Below are positions 28,142-36,489 of a DNA stretch of 60,032 bases, in pieces. Both the position numbers and the translations under genes were made by a program. The notes beneath the pieces were generated by a model that worked only from the letters and a program-made list of their open reading frames with translations, ran no database searches and was not told the origin of the DNA. This DNA comes from Gammaproteobacteria bacterium (GTDB lineage Bacteria; Pseudomonadota; Gammaproteobacteria; SZUA-229): contig JADGFA010000024.1 in the NCBI GenBank assembly GCA_016744065.1, forward strand, positions 1 through 60,032, in the 5' to 3' direction. Position 1 is the first letter of the stretch. Each line of letters opens with the position of its first letter.

Positions 28142-28478
28142 CTTTACCGCCCTTACTTTTTATCATTTTGATAGTATTCATAAGGACATCCAGATCCTCT
28201 TGCTTCATTAAGCTTAGCTCGCGCGCAGCAGCAAGAATTTTTTTATTTATTTTTTCTTTTTCAATCTCACCTTTCATCAACCATGATGCTTCAACTCCAT
28301 ATAGATCCGCAAACACAATAATTTCATCAGCCTTCACATTACGTCGCCCTGCCTCTATCTCACTTATTGTAGGCCGGTGAAAACCTATTTTTTTTGCAGC
28401 CTGCCCTTGTGATAAACCTGACAATTCCCTTGCTTCTCTTATCCTTTCCGCTAATTTTTGTTTATCAGTCATTTTCAC
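28134..28478 (-). CDS. XRE-family transcriptional regulator
   Basis: 114 aa with a Cro/CI helix-turn-helix over about residues 8-65 (AERIREARELSGLSQGQAAK, then HRPTISEIEAGRRNVKADEI). It is the predicted substrate of the ImmA protease encoded next and the predicted binder of the palindromic operator 15-40 bp upstream of the operon. It overlaps the ACP gene by 4 bp, so the regulator sits inside the operon it probably controls. Confidence 0.93.
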   Translation of the reverse strand: MKMTDKQKLAERIREARELSGLSQGQAAKKIGFHRPTISEIEAGRRNVKADEIIVFADLYGVEASWLMKGEIEKEKINKKILAAARELSLMKQEDLDVLMNTIKMIKSKGGKVE

Positions 28479-28750
28479 TCCTGATTAACTATATTCAGTA
28501 TTGCTTTAGCCATATCCTGAATAGTATTTTGCTCTTGCGGTTTATTTGTTAATATCTTTTCTGGTGGCAATTCGCAACCCAATTCTGTTTCTAATTCAAT
28601 CAAGACCTCTATTGCTCTTAGACTATCAAAACCCGGTATCCCATCCTGAATGACTGTATCTCCTGAAATATCAGGTATTTCATCACCAGATTGCTCGATA
28701 TTGCTTTTAATACAATTAATTAGCTGTAGCTCTAATTGTCTCATTTCCAT
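28475..28750 (-). CDS. Acyl carrier protein
   Basis: 91 aa four-helix carrier with the phosphopantetheine attachment motif PGFDSLRAIEVLIELE (Ser in DSL) and a following acidic helix (ETELGCELPPEKI). It is acidic and soluble like other carrier proteins, but is not the housekeeping AcpP since no fab genes are near. First gene of the operon. An acyl or aminoacyl group carried here could be the donor for a nucleotide or base modification, or for a regulatory acylation. Loading enzymes are not visible. Confidence 0.88.
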   Translation of the reverse strand: MEMRQLELQLINCIKSNIEQSGDEIPDISGDTVIQDGIPGFDSLRAIEVLIELETELGCELPPEKILTNKPQEQNTIQDMAKAILNIVNQE

Positions 28751-28764
28751 AAAAACTCTCTCAC

Positions 28765-28790
28765 TCTTACCACTAGTAAGAATATCTTAC
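28765..28790. promoter_or_regulatory. Candidate operator of the nucleotide operon
   Basis: Three alternating half-sites: TCTTAC (28765-28770), GTAAGA (28776-28781) and TCTTAC (28785-28790). The right pair forms the perfect 15-bp palindrome GTAAGAATATCTTAC. It lies 15-40 bp before the ACP start, the expected position for autoregulation by the operon's XRE protein. Confidence 0.6.
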
Positions 28791-29470
28791 CAGCATTCAA
28801 GATTTTGTCAAATACATGCTATTTACCAAAATAAATGGAACAATAATTGGGGTCAGAGCACAATTGTTTCTAATATTAGTGATTATGAAAATAAAAGGGA
28901 TTGTCACAAATGAAAACCATTCAGATTTTAAACTAACAGGAATTTATCAACCCCTTGAAATCATTTAAAACAATAACAGGCTTATCACTTTGACGAATGA
29001 GACAAACATAGAAATAGAAAACTTTGGCACTGAGAGCCATTAACAATTTTTTTGAGGCATGAAATTGAACACAAACACGAGCTTGTACAAATTCATATAG
29101 AAATTGATTTAAATCATTTAGGTCATGACTAGTCATTCGCTGTATAACCCGGGCATTTAATACCGGGTTTTCCCTACTGCTTATTGTTTTGTTCATCCCT
29201 GCTCAAGTGCCGCCCTGCACTTTTATTGTTTGAATATAGCACCAATAATTGTGGTTTTAAAGAGTTAATTTATTGTGTATCTGATGTCACGTAAGTATTA
29301 ATAATTACTAATGTTAATTCATAAATAAAGTCACTGGATACCTGCCTTACTTCGGACTCCTGTCCTTCGCCTTACAGGCCATGCAAGCATGTTCAAATCT
29401 TTCCAGAAGATTTAGTCGCAGGTACGACGGAGCTATCAGGTTATGGTAAACCTTACCCTTTTAGGCTTTA
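28791..29470. other. Gene-poor stretch between the operon and the TA module
   Basis: About 680 bp. It contains a TTGGGGTCAGAGCACAATTG motif at 28848-28867, a sequence I associate with ends of REP-associated elements, then a doubtful 87-codon frame (28933-29196). An unexplained, more GC-balanced stretch at 29336-29455 has repeated CTTACTTCGG/CTTCGCCTTAC words. Confidence 0.4.
28933..29196 (-). CDS. Hypothetical protein, doubtful
   Basis: 87 aa frame preceded by GAGCAGGG eight bases or so before the ATG. Composition is protein-like (SHDLNDLNQFLYEFVQARVC, DKPVIVLNDFKGL) but no family is recognised. It may be a fragment of a larger decayed gene. Confidence 0.3.
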   Translation of the reverse strand: MNKTISSRENPVLNARVIQRMTSHDLNDLNQFLYEFVQARVCVQFHASKKLLMALSAKVFYFYVCLIRQSDKPVIVLNDFKGLINSC

Positions 29471-30040
29471 TTAAATTAACTCTCTTGAATCTTTTAATAT
29501 TGAAACTGTTGTTGATAAGCCCTGTTTTTTTAAAAGTGTCAGGTATTCTTTAACTGAATAGGGTGGATTCAAATAATGATTTCGATCTTCTTTAAATGTC
29601 GTTATCGTTTTGGCGTGATTTAAATTCAGGAGATTAGAAATAAATTCATCAGGGTGCTCTGCATGGCAATTGTATTTATCTAATACATCATCCGGGAAGT
29701 CTTTAAGATTATTTGTAACAATAACTTCTGCATTAGCTCTAATTGCCGCAGCTAAAACATGGCGGTCGTCTGGATCGGGGAGTTCAAGCGTTTTCGTAAT
29801 TGATTCATATCCGGTTACAAGGGAGTCGGGTATAACCTGAATCATGAGGTTTCGTTGTGCCTCAAGCTGAACCCTACTTAAATCATCCCTTTTTTTAAGT
29901 AAGTTTCGTATCCATTCTTCATGTATTTCCATCGTCCAACAGGCACGAAACATCCCTGTCATGCCTAAATAAATTAATATGCTTCTTAGTGAAGCGGGAT
30001 AGAGAACATTAGCATCATATATAACGGTAAAGTTCGCCAT
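29471..30040 (-). CDS. PIN-domain ribonuclease, toxin of a TA pair
   Basis: 189 aa. PIN fold with Asp9 in IYDANVLYPA, the conserved LPDPDDRHVLAAAI patch near 88-101, and VTNNLKDFP near 109-117, giving the usual acidic metal site. Likely VapC-like RNase. Its start abuts the stop of the HTH protein encoded just upstream (shared base), as expected for a toxin-antitoxin module. Confidence 0.88.
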   Translation of the reverse strand: MANFTVIYDANVLYPASLRSILIYLGMTGMFRACWTMEIHEEWIRNLLKKRDDLSRVQLEAQRNLMIQVIPDSLVTGYESITKTLELPDPDDRHVLAAAIRANAEVIVTNNLKDFPDDVLDKYNCHAEHPDEFISNLLNLNHAKTITTFKEDRNHYLNPPYSVKEYLTLLKKQGLSTTVSILKDSRELI

Positions 30041-30495
30041 TACTCCATCATATCCAGTTCCTGCGCTTGTTTTGCCAACTCCGCCATGAGTGCCTTTCTT
30101 TCTTTCAAATCATTGTTTTTATATGTCAGTAAATCTTTATATAGAATTTTACGGCGTGTGCCAGCTTTATGATAAGCCAGTTTTCCCGTATCCAGAATAC
30201 TCTTAATCAGGTATGGCCTCGATACATTAAGCATATCTGCTGCTTGCTGTGTCGTTAGCTCAGCATGAATTGGAACAATAGACACCGCATTGCCCTGGGC
30301 CATTTGATTAAGGATATCTGCCAGCATGTGAATCGCTTTAACCGGCACTGTTATATCTTTATCGTCATCAATTAGACGTAATGTAGCCGTATCACCCTTT
30401 CCGGAACAGGCGGCCAGAATTCGACTACTATCTGCAGCCAGCTTAACCTCTTCATCACTGGGAATTTCGAATAGTTGCCTTTTTTGTATAGCCAT
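30040..30495 (-). CDS. Excisionase-type HTH protein, antitoxin partner of PIN toxin
   Basis: 151 aa with a MerR/excisionase-like helix-turn-helix at about 85-130 (LTTQQAADMLNVSRPYLIKS, then RRKILYKDLLTY). The N-terminal half probably neutralises the toxin or dimerises. It is placed directly upstream of the PIN gene and co-directional. Confidence 0.85.
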   Translation of the reverse strand: MAIQKRQLFEIPSDEEVKLAADSSRILAACSGKGDTATLRLIDDDKDITVPVKAIHMLADILNQMAQGNAVSIVPIHAELTTQQAADMLNVSRPYLIKSILDTGKLAYHKAGTRRKILYKDLLTYKNNDLKERKALMAELAKQAQELDMME

Positions 30496-30696
30496 GGTGC
30501 TACCTCGTATAACAAATCATATTACCCAATTAAGTATAGCTAAATAACTTATTATTCGCAATATTCGAAACTCATTGATTTATTCGAAATGACAAATATA
30601 TAACTCTTATCTGATAGCCCTTATTTGGCACCCCTGTAAAAATTCTGCCAAAACGAATTCGTAACTAAAGAAAGGGGTTTATCATGTTGGTTTATT

Positions 30697-31008
30697 TTAT
30701 TTATGGCCCATTAACTTAATATCCTGTAGCTTGCGTCCTAAGCTATCATCACTGGCCACGTTAGCAAGATCGTCTACCAGGCCCAGCACACTCAACACCA
30801 CAACATAATAACCAATAGAAACGGTTGAACCACCCTGCTGAATTTTTCTGATAGTCAGCCTGCTTAAGCCCGTACGCTCAGCAATGAGTGACTGGCTATA
30901 GCCGCGTCGTTTGCAGGCGAGTTTTATGTTTTCACCCAGCAGAGACAAGGCTTTCTGATTTTTAGGAAAAACCGGTGCGCTTCGTTTTTTCTTATAACTA
31001 ATGGTCAC
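30697..31008 (-). CDS. HipB-like XRE regulator, orphan
   Basis: 103 aa with a Cro/CI-type helix-turn-helix (LLGENIKLACKRRGYSQSLI, then RLTIRKIQQGGSTVSIGYYV), similar to HipB antitoxins. The start is GTG at 31008. No HipA kinase follows: downstream is the unrelated HTH/PIN pair after 200 bp. A 17-bp inverted repeat overlaps the start region, consistent with autorepression. Confidence 0.8.
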   Translation of the reverse strand: MTISYKKKRSAPVFPKNQKALSLLGENIKLACKRRGYSQSLIAERTGLSRLTIRKIQQGGSTVSIGYYVVVLSVLGLVDDLANVASDDSLGRKLQDIKLMGHK

Positions 31009-31050
31009 TATAACTACCTAAAACAACAATAATGGTAATTACAGTGATCA
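31002..31050. promoter_or_regulatory. 17-bp inverted repeat at the HipB-like start
   Basis: Arms TGGTCACTATAACTACC (31002-31018) and GGTAATTACAGTGATCA (31034-31050) pair at 14 of 17 positions. The left arm overlaps the GTG start. Typical placement for an autorepressor operator. Confidence 0.6.
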
Positions 31051-31276
31051 TTTTGCATTTAGTAAAGCCGAGTTAACTCTTACCCAGGTTATTATTCTGC
31101 TTAACGGGGCCGTGCTTTCGGGGCTTTCGGGGTCGAACCTACGCAACCAATTGAAACCATTCTAAAAGCAATAAAAGAATGGCTATTTTTATAGCTTAGA
31201 ATGCTGTTTTTGATATTAAAATGTATGCTTTAAGAATTTTTAGTCTTGATAGCTAATGTTAAAGTAGATGTCCGTT

Positions 31277-31516
31277 TTAACCTTTAAGACCCGCCAATTT
31301 ACAGCCTTCAGCAACCGGCCCAGCAGGTATCACCTGATGCAAAAACTTAATACCACCCCTGGTATGAAATTTTTCATCTAAAGCATCTTTTACCTGACGC
31401 AGTTTTGGCTGCTCAACTTTTTTATAATACGCCTGTAAAGCACCCACTAACTGCCAGTGATCTTCACTCAATGATTTTATACAGGATAAGTTAAGCTGAC
31501 GGCAATACCCTTCCAT
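31277..31516 (-). pseudogene. Truncated copy of the DsrC/TusE-like gene
   Basis: Bases about 31281-31472 match the DsrC-like gene at about 20905-21096 with roughly nine in ten bases identical. The encoded core (SEDHWQLVGALQAYYKKVEQ ... EGCKLAGL) is kept. The native N-terminus is replaced by an unrelated 15-residue stretch and the frame stops three residues after the retained cysteine region. Probably a non-functional paralogue marking the far edge of the accessory region. Confidence 0.8.
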
Positions 31517-31560
31517 TACTTATAATATTAATGTTGTCTAACTTCACCAATACATTAAAA

Positions 31561-32826
31561 CTATTTAATTTTATTAATAATCAGCTTAATTTTTTTCCCT
31601 GACTTAACATCAACAGGCGATGCTTCTGCAAATAAATCACCTGATTGTGTGCCGGGTTGTCCTGACTTACTAATCACCGCGAGTATTTTAACCTGCTCAA
31701 AACTGGACAGTTTCATCTGCGGCATCATTGCCATAGCATCATTTAAACTGACAGTTAGTGGTAAGGCAGCAACGGTTTTCTTAACGGCCGCTAATGGCAT
31801 AGGTGGCCCCTGCATTGCTTTAGCAAAAATAAATAATGTATCATCAGGTGATACCTTCTCTTTCAAGGCAGGGTCCAGTTCAACAGTAACAATAATCTCA
31901 GCAGGATTGATTGCCGCATTTATTTTTACAGATGGAGCTAATTTTTTAAGTTCTACAACATCAGTGGGGGATAAATGGCTCTCTGCACTTTTAATCAATC
32001 CATCAAGTTGCGCCAATGCGCCTGCATCCTCAATTAACATTGGGCGTAGTTTATACCAGTAAGCCAGAGCTTTACTGTGATTATTCAATTGATTTTCAGC
32101 CGTACCAGCCATCCATAAAACGGTTGAGTTATCTGGCATTAACCCGATGATTTTATCAACAACAGGTTTCGCTGCTCCTGTCAGATTACCTCCTTCTGTC
32201 ATAGCTAAAGCATCTGCATAGCGTAATAAAATTTGTGGGTCCTCTCCAATCTGCTCAATGACCTGCTCATAAGCTGAGACGGCCTTATGATATTGCTTCA
32301 TCGTCATATAGGTTTTAGCCAACATAAACCAGCCTTCTGGGTTTTCTGGGTTTTCTGGTTCTTCTGCCAGCCTCTGCTCAAGTTTCGCCACCGCATCTTC
32401 AATGGTCATTTGTGGACGATCATCACCTGCGGGAATAACGGTTGCTTCAATTCTTGTTCCCGTGGCGGCAGCAAAATCACCTAACTGGTAATAAATGGCA
32501 GCCGATGCTAATGGAATAACAGCCGCTAATAAAACAGCAGTTAACTTATTCGTCTTCTTTTGAACTTGTGGTTCTGACAGGGGTACATTAGATAAATCCA
32601 GTGCCAGTGTAGACTCAAGTTCATCATGTAACTGCTGGTATGTTTGCTGATTTATTTCACCGGCTTCAAGTTGAAATTTAATTTCTTTTAAGCGCTCTTT
32701 AGCAATTTCAACATTCAGATCATCATATTCATCTGAAAAAGTATGATTTTTTTTCAATAGAGCCGGCACTATAAAAACAACAGCTATTAAAATTAGAACA
32801 ACTGCACTTACAATAAAACTGATCAT
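31561..32826 (-). CDS. ccmI: Cytochrome c biogenesis protein CcmI
   Basis: 421 aa bitopic or two-helix inner-membrane protein that delivers apocytochrome c to the CcmFH heme ligase. It has a membrane helix at residues 3-22, the cytoplasmic stretch ERLKEIKFQLEAGEINQQTY, a second helix near 95-115, then TPR-like repeats around 165-285 (WFMLAKTYMTMKQYHKAVSA). Last gene of the ccm operon. Confidence 0.92.
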   Translation of the reverse strand: MISFIVSAVVLILIAVVFIVPALLKKNHTFSDEYDDLNVEIAKERLKEIKFQLEAGEINQQTYQQLHDELESTLALDLSNVPLSEPQVQKKTNKLTAVLLAAVIPLASAAIYYQLGDFAAATGTRIEATVIPAGDDRPQMTIEDAVAKLEQRLAEEPENPENPEGWFMLAKTYMTMKQYHKAVSAYEQVIEQIGEDPQILLRYADALAMTEGGNLTGAAKPVVDKIIGLMPDNSTVLWMAGTAENQLNNHSKALAYWYKLRPMLIEDAGALAQLDGLIKSAESHLSPTDVVELKKLAPSVKINAAINPAEIIVTVELDPALKEKVSPDDTLFIFAKAMQGPPMPLAAVKKTVAALPLTVSLNDAMAMMPQMKLSSFEQVKILAVISKSGQPGTQSGDLFAEASPVDVKSGKKIKLIINKIK

Positions 32827-32856
32827 AAAATTCTCAAATTATATATTTTTTTTATG

Positions 32857-32917
32857 TCACAGAGACACGGCATTCACAGAGAAATATTTTATAATTAAAC
32901 ACTCTGTGTCTCTGTGA
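32857..32917. repeat. Inverted repeat between ccmH and ccmI
   Basis: Perfect 12-bp arms TCACAGAGACAC (32857-32868) and GTGTCTCTGTGA (32906-32917). It occupies most of the 104-bp ccmH-ccmI spacer. Could be an RNA-stability hairpin or a small dispersed palindrome. Confidence 0.55.
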
Positions 32918-32930
32918 TAATTATTCGCTA

Positions 32931-33386
32931 TTAATCATCCAGTAATGATTTGGCTTTTTTTTGTTGTTGTTCATCAACAACTTCGATACCTTTCTTTTGC
33001 CGGCGCATATATGAAACAACGACTATTGCCGCCACGGCAAAAAATATTAACGGCCCGAACCAGAGTAAAAACGTGGTTGATTTAACCGGTGGCCGATACA
33101 TCACGAAATCGCCATAACGCACCACCATAAACTCGACTATCTCATCTTTACTACTACCTTCACTGAGCATTTTGTAAACACGCAATCGCATATCCTGCGC
33201 CAGTTCCGCATTCGAATCTGCCAGGTTCTGGTTTTGACAAACCAGACACCGCAGTTCCTGCACCAGCACATTGTAATCTTTTTCCATTTGCGGTGAGGCA
33301 AAGTCATGGGTTTCAAATCGAGCATTTGCCTGTGAAGACACAAACAAAACACACAGAATAAAAATGATATTTTTTAGTATTTTCAT
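32931..33386 (-). CDS. ccmH: CcmH, apocytochrome thiol reductant
   Basis: 151 aa. Signal peptide (1-22), then the redox motif LRCLVCQNQNLADSNAEL, which keeps the apocytochrome CxxCH thiols reduced for heme ligation. One C-terminal membrane anchor (about 105-125) and a basic cytoplasmic tail. Corresponds to the short CcmH/CcmL form; the TPR half is supplied by CcmI. Confidence 0.95.
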   Translation of the reverse strand: MKILKNIIFILCVLFVSSQANARFETHDFASPQMEKDYNVLVQELRCLVCQNQNLADSNAELAQDMRLRVYKMLSEGSSKDEIVEFMVVRYGDFVMYRPPVKSTTFLLWFGPLIFFAVAAIVVVSYMRRQKKGIEVVDEQQQKKAKSLLDD

Positions 33387-33392
33387 ATTAAA

Positions 33393-33920
33393 TTAGTTTT
33401 CGAAGTGTTTTTTAAACTTCTTTTCCCACACGGCAGGCGTCACTCCACCTGCATGTTTAGCAACAACGATACCTTCAGCGTTAATCACAAACGTTTCCGG
33501 CGCACCATATACACCCCAGTCAATGGCAACAGCGCTTTGCGGATCAAAACCAATTTTCAAAAATGGATTACCCATTTTAGTTATCATGGCCTTTGCTTCA
33601 GGGCGCTCATCACGCCAGTTAAGACCGACAACAGGTATACCCAGGCGATTTAATTCCATTAAATATCGATGCTCACGCCAACATTCCGGGCACCAGGTTC
33701 CCCAGACATTAAATAACCAGGTTTTACCTAACATATCTGCCGTTTTAACAATTTCAGTTTCATTATATAAATCGGGCACATTTATAGCGGGTGCAGCTCG
33801 ACCAATAAATTCAGTCGGAATATCCCGTGGGTTATATTCACCGCTATTAGTCTTATTTAACATATAGGCAAAACCGCCCATCATGATAAAAAAACCTGCC
33901 AACAAAAAATAACGAGACAT
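33393..33920 (-). CDS. dsbE: Thiol:disulfide oxidoreductase CcmG/DsbE
   Basis: 175 aa membrane-tethered periplasmic thioredoxin with active site WGTWCPECWREH and cis-proline region VYGAPETFVI. It reduces disulfides in apocytochrome c or CcmH. Shares one base with the ccmF stop and lies 6 bp before ccmH. Confidence 0.95.
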   Translation of the reverse strand: MSRYFLLAGFFIMMGGFAYMLNKTNSGEYNPRDIPTEFIGRAAPAINVPDLYNETEIVKTADMLGKTWLFNVWGTWCPECWREHRYLMELNRLGIPVVGLNWRDERPEAKAMITKMGNPFLKIGFDPQSAVAIDWGVYGAPETFVINAEGIVVAKHAGGVTPAVWEKKFKKHFEN

Positions 33921-35893
33921 TATGCCGCCACCGCAGCGTCAGTCTGAGGCTCTGTCACTTTCAGACTTTTCCGATAACGTTTATCCGTGGCAGCCAGGAA
34001 ACCACCAAAGGCCATAATCATTGCGCCTAACCAGATCCAGCGAATAAAAGGCTTGTGGTATAGGCGCACACTCCATGCACCTTTTCCATCCAGATCTTCA
34101 CCTAATGACACATATAAGTCACGCCAGAAACCCGCATCAATACCGGCTTCTGTCATAGGCATTCCACCCGCATTATATAATCGCTTCTGCGAATATAAAC
34201 GGCCAATTTCTTTACCCTGATATGAGGTGGTAAACGAGCCTTCAGCAGCTTTATAATTTGGCCCAGTTGCATTTTTTACGCCTTCAAAAAAGAACTCATA
34301 TTCACCAATAGTATAAGACTGACCTTTTACTAAACGAATATCCTTTTCAGTGCTATACAGTGTGGTTAAAGTAATACCCACAACAAACATAGCCACGCCC
34401 ATGTGCGCGAAGGTCATGCCATAAAAACCACGGGGCGTATTAAACAGCGCCTGTAATTTATTCTGTTTACCGGAAACCCGATCAACAATACCCTGGGCGC
34501 TGGTCATGGTAATCCACACGGCTAGCATAATCGCAACCACTGCTCCCCACTTAACATCATCTATTAATGCATAGGGAATTGCCGCACCCAGAACCACACT
34601 CACTACAAATGGAATGAGTAATTTTTTACCCATTCTTTCCAGGCTATCCTGTTTCCACCTCGCCAGAGCAGCCACACCTAAAAGCAACGCTATGGGTATA
34701 GTTAAGGGAACAAACAGAGCATTAAAATACGGAGGACCAACTGAAATTTTTCCGGCATCTAATGCATCTAAAGCCAATGGATAGAGTGTGCCTAATAAAA
34801 CAGAAAAAGCCGTTACCACTAATAAAATATTATTAATTAATAAACCACCTTCACGGCTCATTACATTTAACTTTACAGCACTGCGAATTTGAGGAGCACG
34901 GTATGTATAAAGTGCAAGCGAGCCGCCCACCACCACAGCGAGGAAAATTAAAATAAAGATACCTCGTTCAGGATCATTAGCAAATGCATGTACCGATGTT
35001 AAAACGCCTGAGCGCACTAAAAATGTACCAAGCAAACTTAACGAGAATGCAAAAATGGCCAGTAATACCGTCCATGCCTTAAACACACCACGTTTTTCAG
35101 TGGCCGCTAAAGAATGAATTAATGCCGTGCCTACTAACCAGGGCATAAAGGATGCGTTTTCAACCGGATCCCAGAACCACCAGCCGCCCCAGCCAAGCTC
35201 GTAATAAGCCCACCAGCTTCCCAGTGCAATCCCAATCGTTAAAAACACCCAGGCAATATTCGTCCAGGGACGTGACCATTTGGCCCAGGCGGAATCTAAA
35301 CGTCCACCGAGCATGGCAGCAATGGCAAATGCAAATGCAACAGAGAAACCAACATACCCCATATACAGCATGGGAGGATGAATAATTAAACCAAAATCCT
35401 GTAGCAATGGATTAAGGCTTCGCCCTTCCAGTGCCGCAGGAAACATTCGGTCAAAAGGGTTAGATGTTAGTAAAGTAAATAATAAAAAACCAACACTCAC
35501 CAGCCCCATAATTGCAATAACCCGGCCGCGCATAATGAGCGGCATGGCTCGACTAAATAACGCAACCGCGGCCGTCCACATCGCCAGAAACATGGTCCAC
35601 AACAATAACGAACCTTCGTGCCCGCCCCAGACAGATGAGATTTTATATATAACGGGTAATTCGGTATTCGACTGACGCGCTGTATAACCAACAGAAAAGT
35701 CATCGGTTAAAAAAGCATAGGTTAAACAGATAAAACTGATAACAATAAATATTGTCTGGCCAATCGCCGCAGGAGCAGCAACCTCAACCCAACTGGAGAT
35801 TTTTTTCTGTGCACCAATCAATGGCACAACGCCCTGAATCAACGCCAGGCAAAGTGCCAGTATTAATGCAAAATGACCAATCTCTGGAATCAT
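33920..35893 (-). CDS. ccmF: Heme lyase subunit CcmF
   Basis: 657 aa polytopic membrane protein. The WWD heme-handling motif is intact (ELGWGGWWFWDPVENASFMP). Conserved MYMGYVGFSVAFAFA and GTFLVRSGVLTSVHAFA segments are present. Length is normal. It attaches heme to apocytochromes together with CcmH. Confidence 0.97.
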   Translation of the reverse strand: MIPEIGHFALILALCLALIQGVVPLIGAQKKISSWVEVAAPAAIGQTIFIVISFICLTYAFLTDDFSVGYTARQSNTELPVIYKISSVWGGHEGSLLLWTMFLAMWTAAVALFSRAMPLIMRGRVIAIMGLVSVGFLLFTLLTSNPFDRMFPAALEGRSLNPLLQDFGLIIHPPMLYMGYVGFSVAFAFAIAAMLGGRLDSAWAKWSRPWTNIAWVFLTIGIALGSWWAYYELGWGGWWFWDPVENASFMPWLVGTALIHSLAATEKRGVFKAWTVLLAIFAFSLSLLGTFLVRSGVLTSVHAFANDPERGIFILIFLAVVVGGSLALYTYRAPQIRSAVKLNVMSREGGLLINNILLVVTAFSVLLGTLYPLALDALDAGKISVGPPYFNALFVPLTIPIALLLGVAALARWKQDSLERMGKKLLIPFVVSVVLGAAIPYALIDDVKWGAVVAIMLAVWITMTSAQGIVDRVSGKQNKLQALFNTPRGFYGMTFAHMGVAMFVVGITLTTLYSTEKDIRLVKGQSYTIGEYEFFFEGVKNATGPNYKAAEGSFTTSYQGKEIGRLYSQKRLYNAGGMPMTEAGIDAGFWRDLYVSLGEDLDGKGAWSVRLYHKPFIRWIWLGAMIMAFGGFLAATDKRYRKSLKVTEPQTDAAVAA

Positions 35894-36468
35894 TACAAAG
35901 CTCCTGCTGGTCTGGCTTCTGATGCAGGGCTACCCGGATAGGGATTACCTTCTCCCACTGGTACATTTTCCGGGTGCTTCATGGCTTCTATATTTTCTTC
36001 ACTCCATTTACCGGATTTTTTCAGTGCATCAGCAACTTCTGGTGGCATATAATTCTCATCATGTTTTGCCAGTACTTCTTCTGCTATAAATACATTATTT
36101 TTAATGATACCGGTTGCTACAATACCCTGACCTTCACGAAATAGATCAGGCAATATACCTTCATATATAACCGGATAATTTTTTGCACCATCGGTTAAAT
36201 CAAAATCAATTCTCAAACTGTTCGGGTCACGTTTAACACTGCCGGTAACGACCAGGCCACCAATACGAAAGCTATGATCCACCGGTGCCTTACCTTCAAG
36301 TATTTCCGTTGGGCTGAAAAAGTGATTAATGTTTTCATTCAGGGCCATCATGATCAGGCTAATAAATACACCGATACCGGCAACTAACATGGCTACAAAC
36401 ATCATTCGTTTTTGGCGGGCTGTCACTCTATAAACTCCTAAATAGTTTAAATTGCTTTCTCCCACCAT
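35893..36468 (-). CDS. ccmE: Heme chaperone CcmE
   Basis: 191 aa periplasmic heme chaperone with an N-terminal anchor (about 18-42), an OB-fold core (FRIGGLVVTGSVKRDPNSLR) and the covalent heme site in VLAKHDENYMPPEV (His followed by Tyr in HxxxY). The C-terminus is extended and Pro/Gly/Glu rich. The start may lie a few codons downstream of the first ATG. Confidence 0.96.
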   Translation of the reverse strand: MVGESNLNYLGVYRVTARQKRMMFVAMLVAGIGVFISLIMMALNENINHFFSPTEILEGKAPVDHSFRIGGLVVTGSVKRDPNSLRIDFDLTDGAKNYPVIYEGILPDLFREGQGIVATGIIKNNVFIAEEVLAKHDENYMPPEVADALKKSGKWSEENIEAMKHPENVPVGEGNPYPGSPASEARPAGAL

Positions 36469-36489
36469 TTCTATGGGGGAAAAATTACT

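Noticed and set aside
31125..31150. Possible tRNA T-arm (GGGGTCGAACC) near the HipB-like gene
   Set aside because: The flanking bases do not form the T stem, and no acceptor, D or anticodon arms could be found.
20858..31516. The two DsrC-like copies as attachment-site direct repeats of an integrative element
   Set aside because: They differ at about one base in ten over some 190 bp and follow the coding frame, so they are diverged paralogues; no integrase gene is present.
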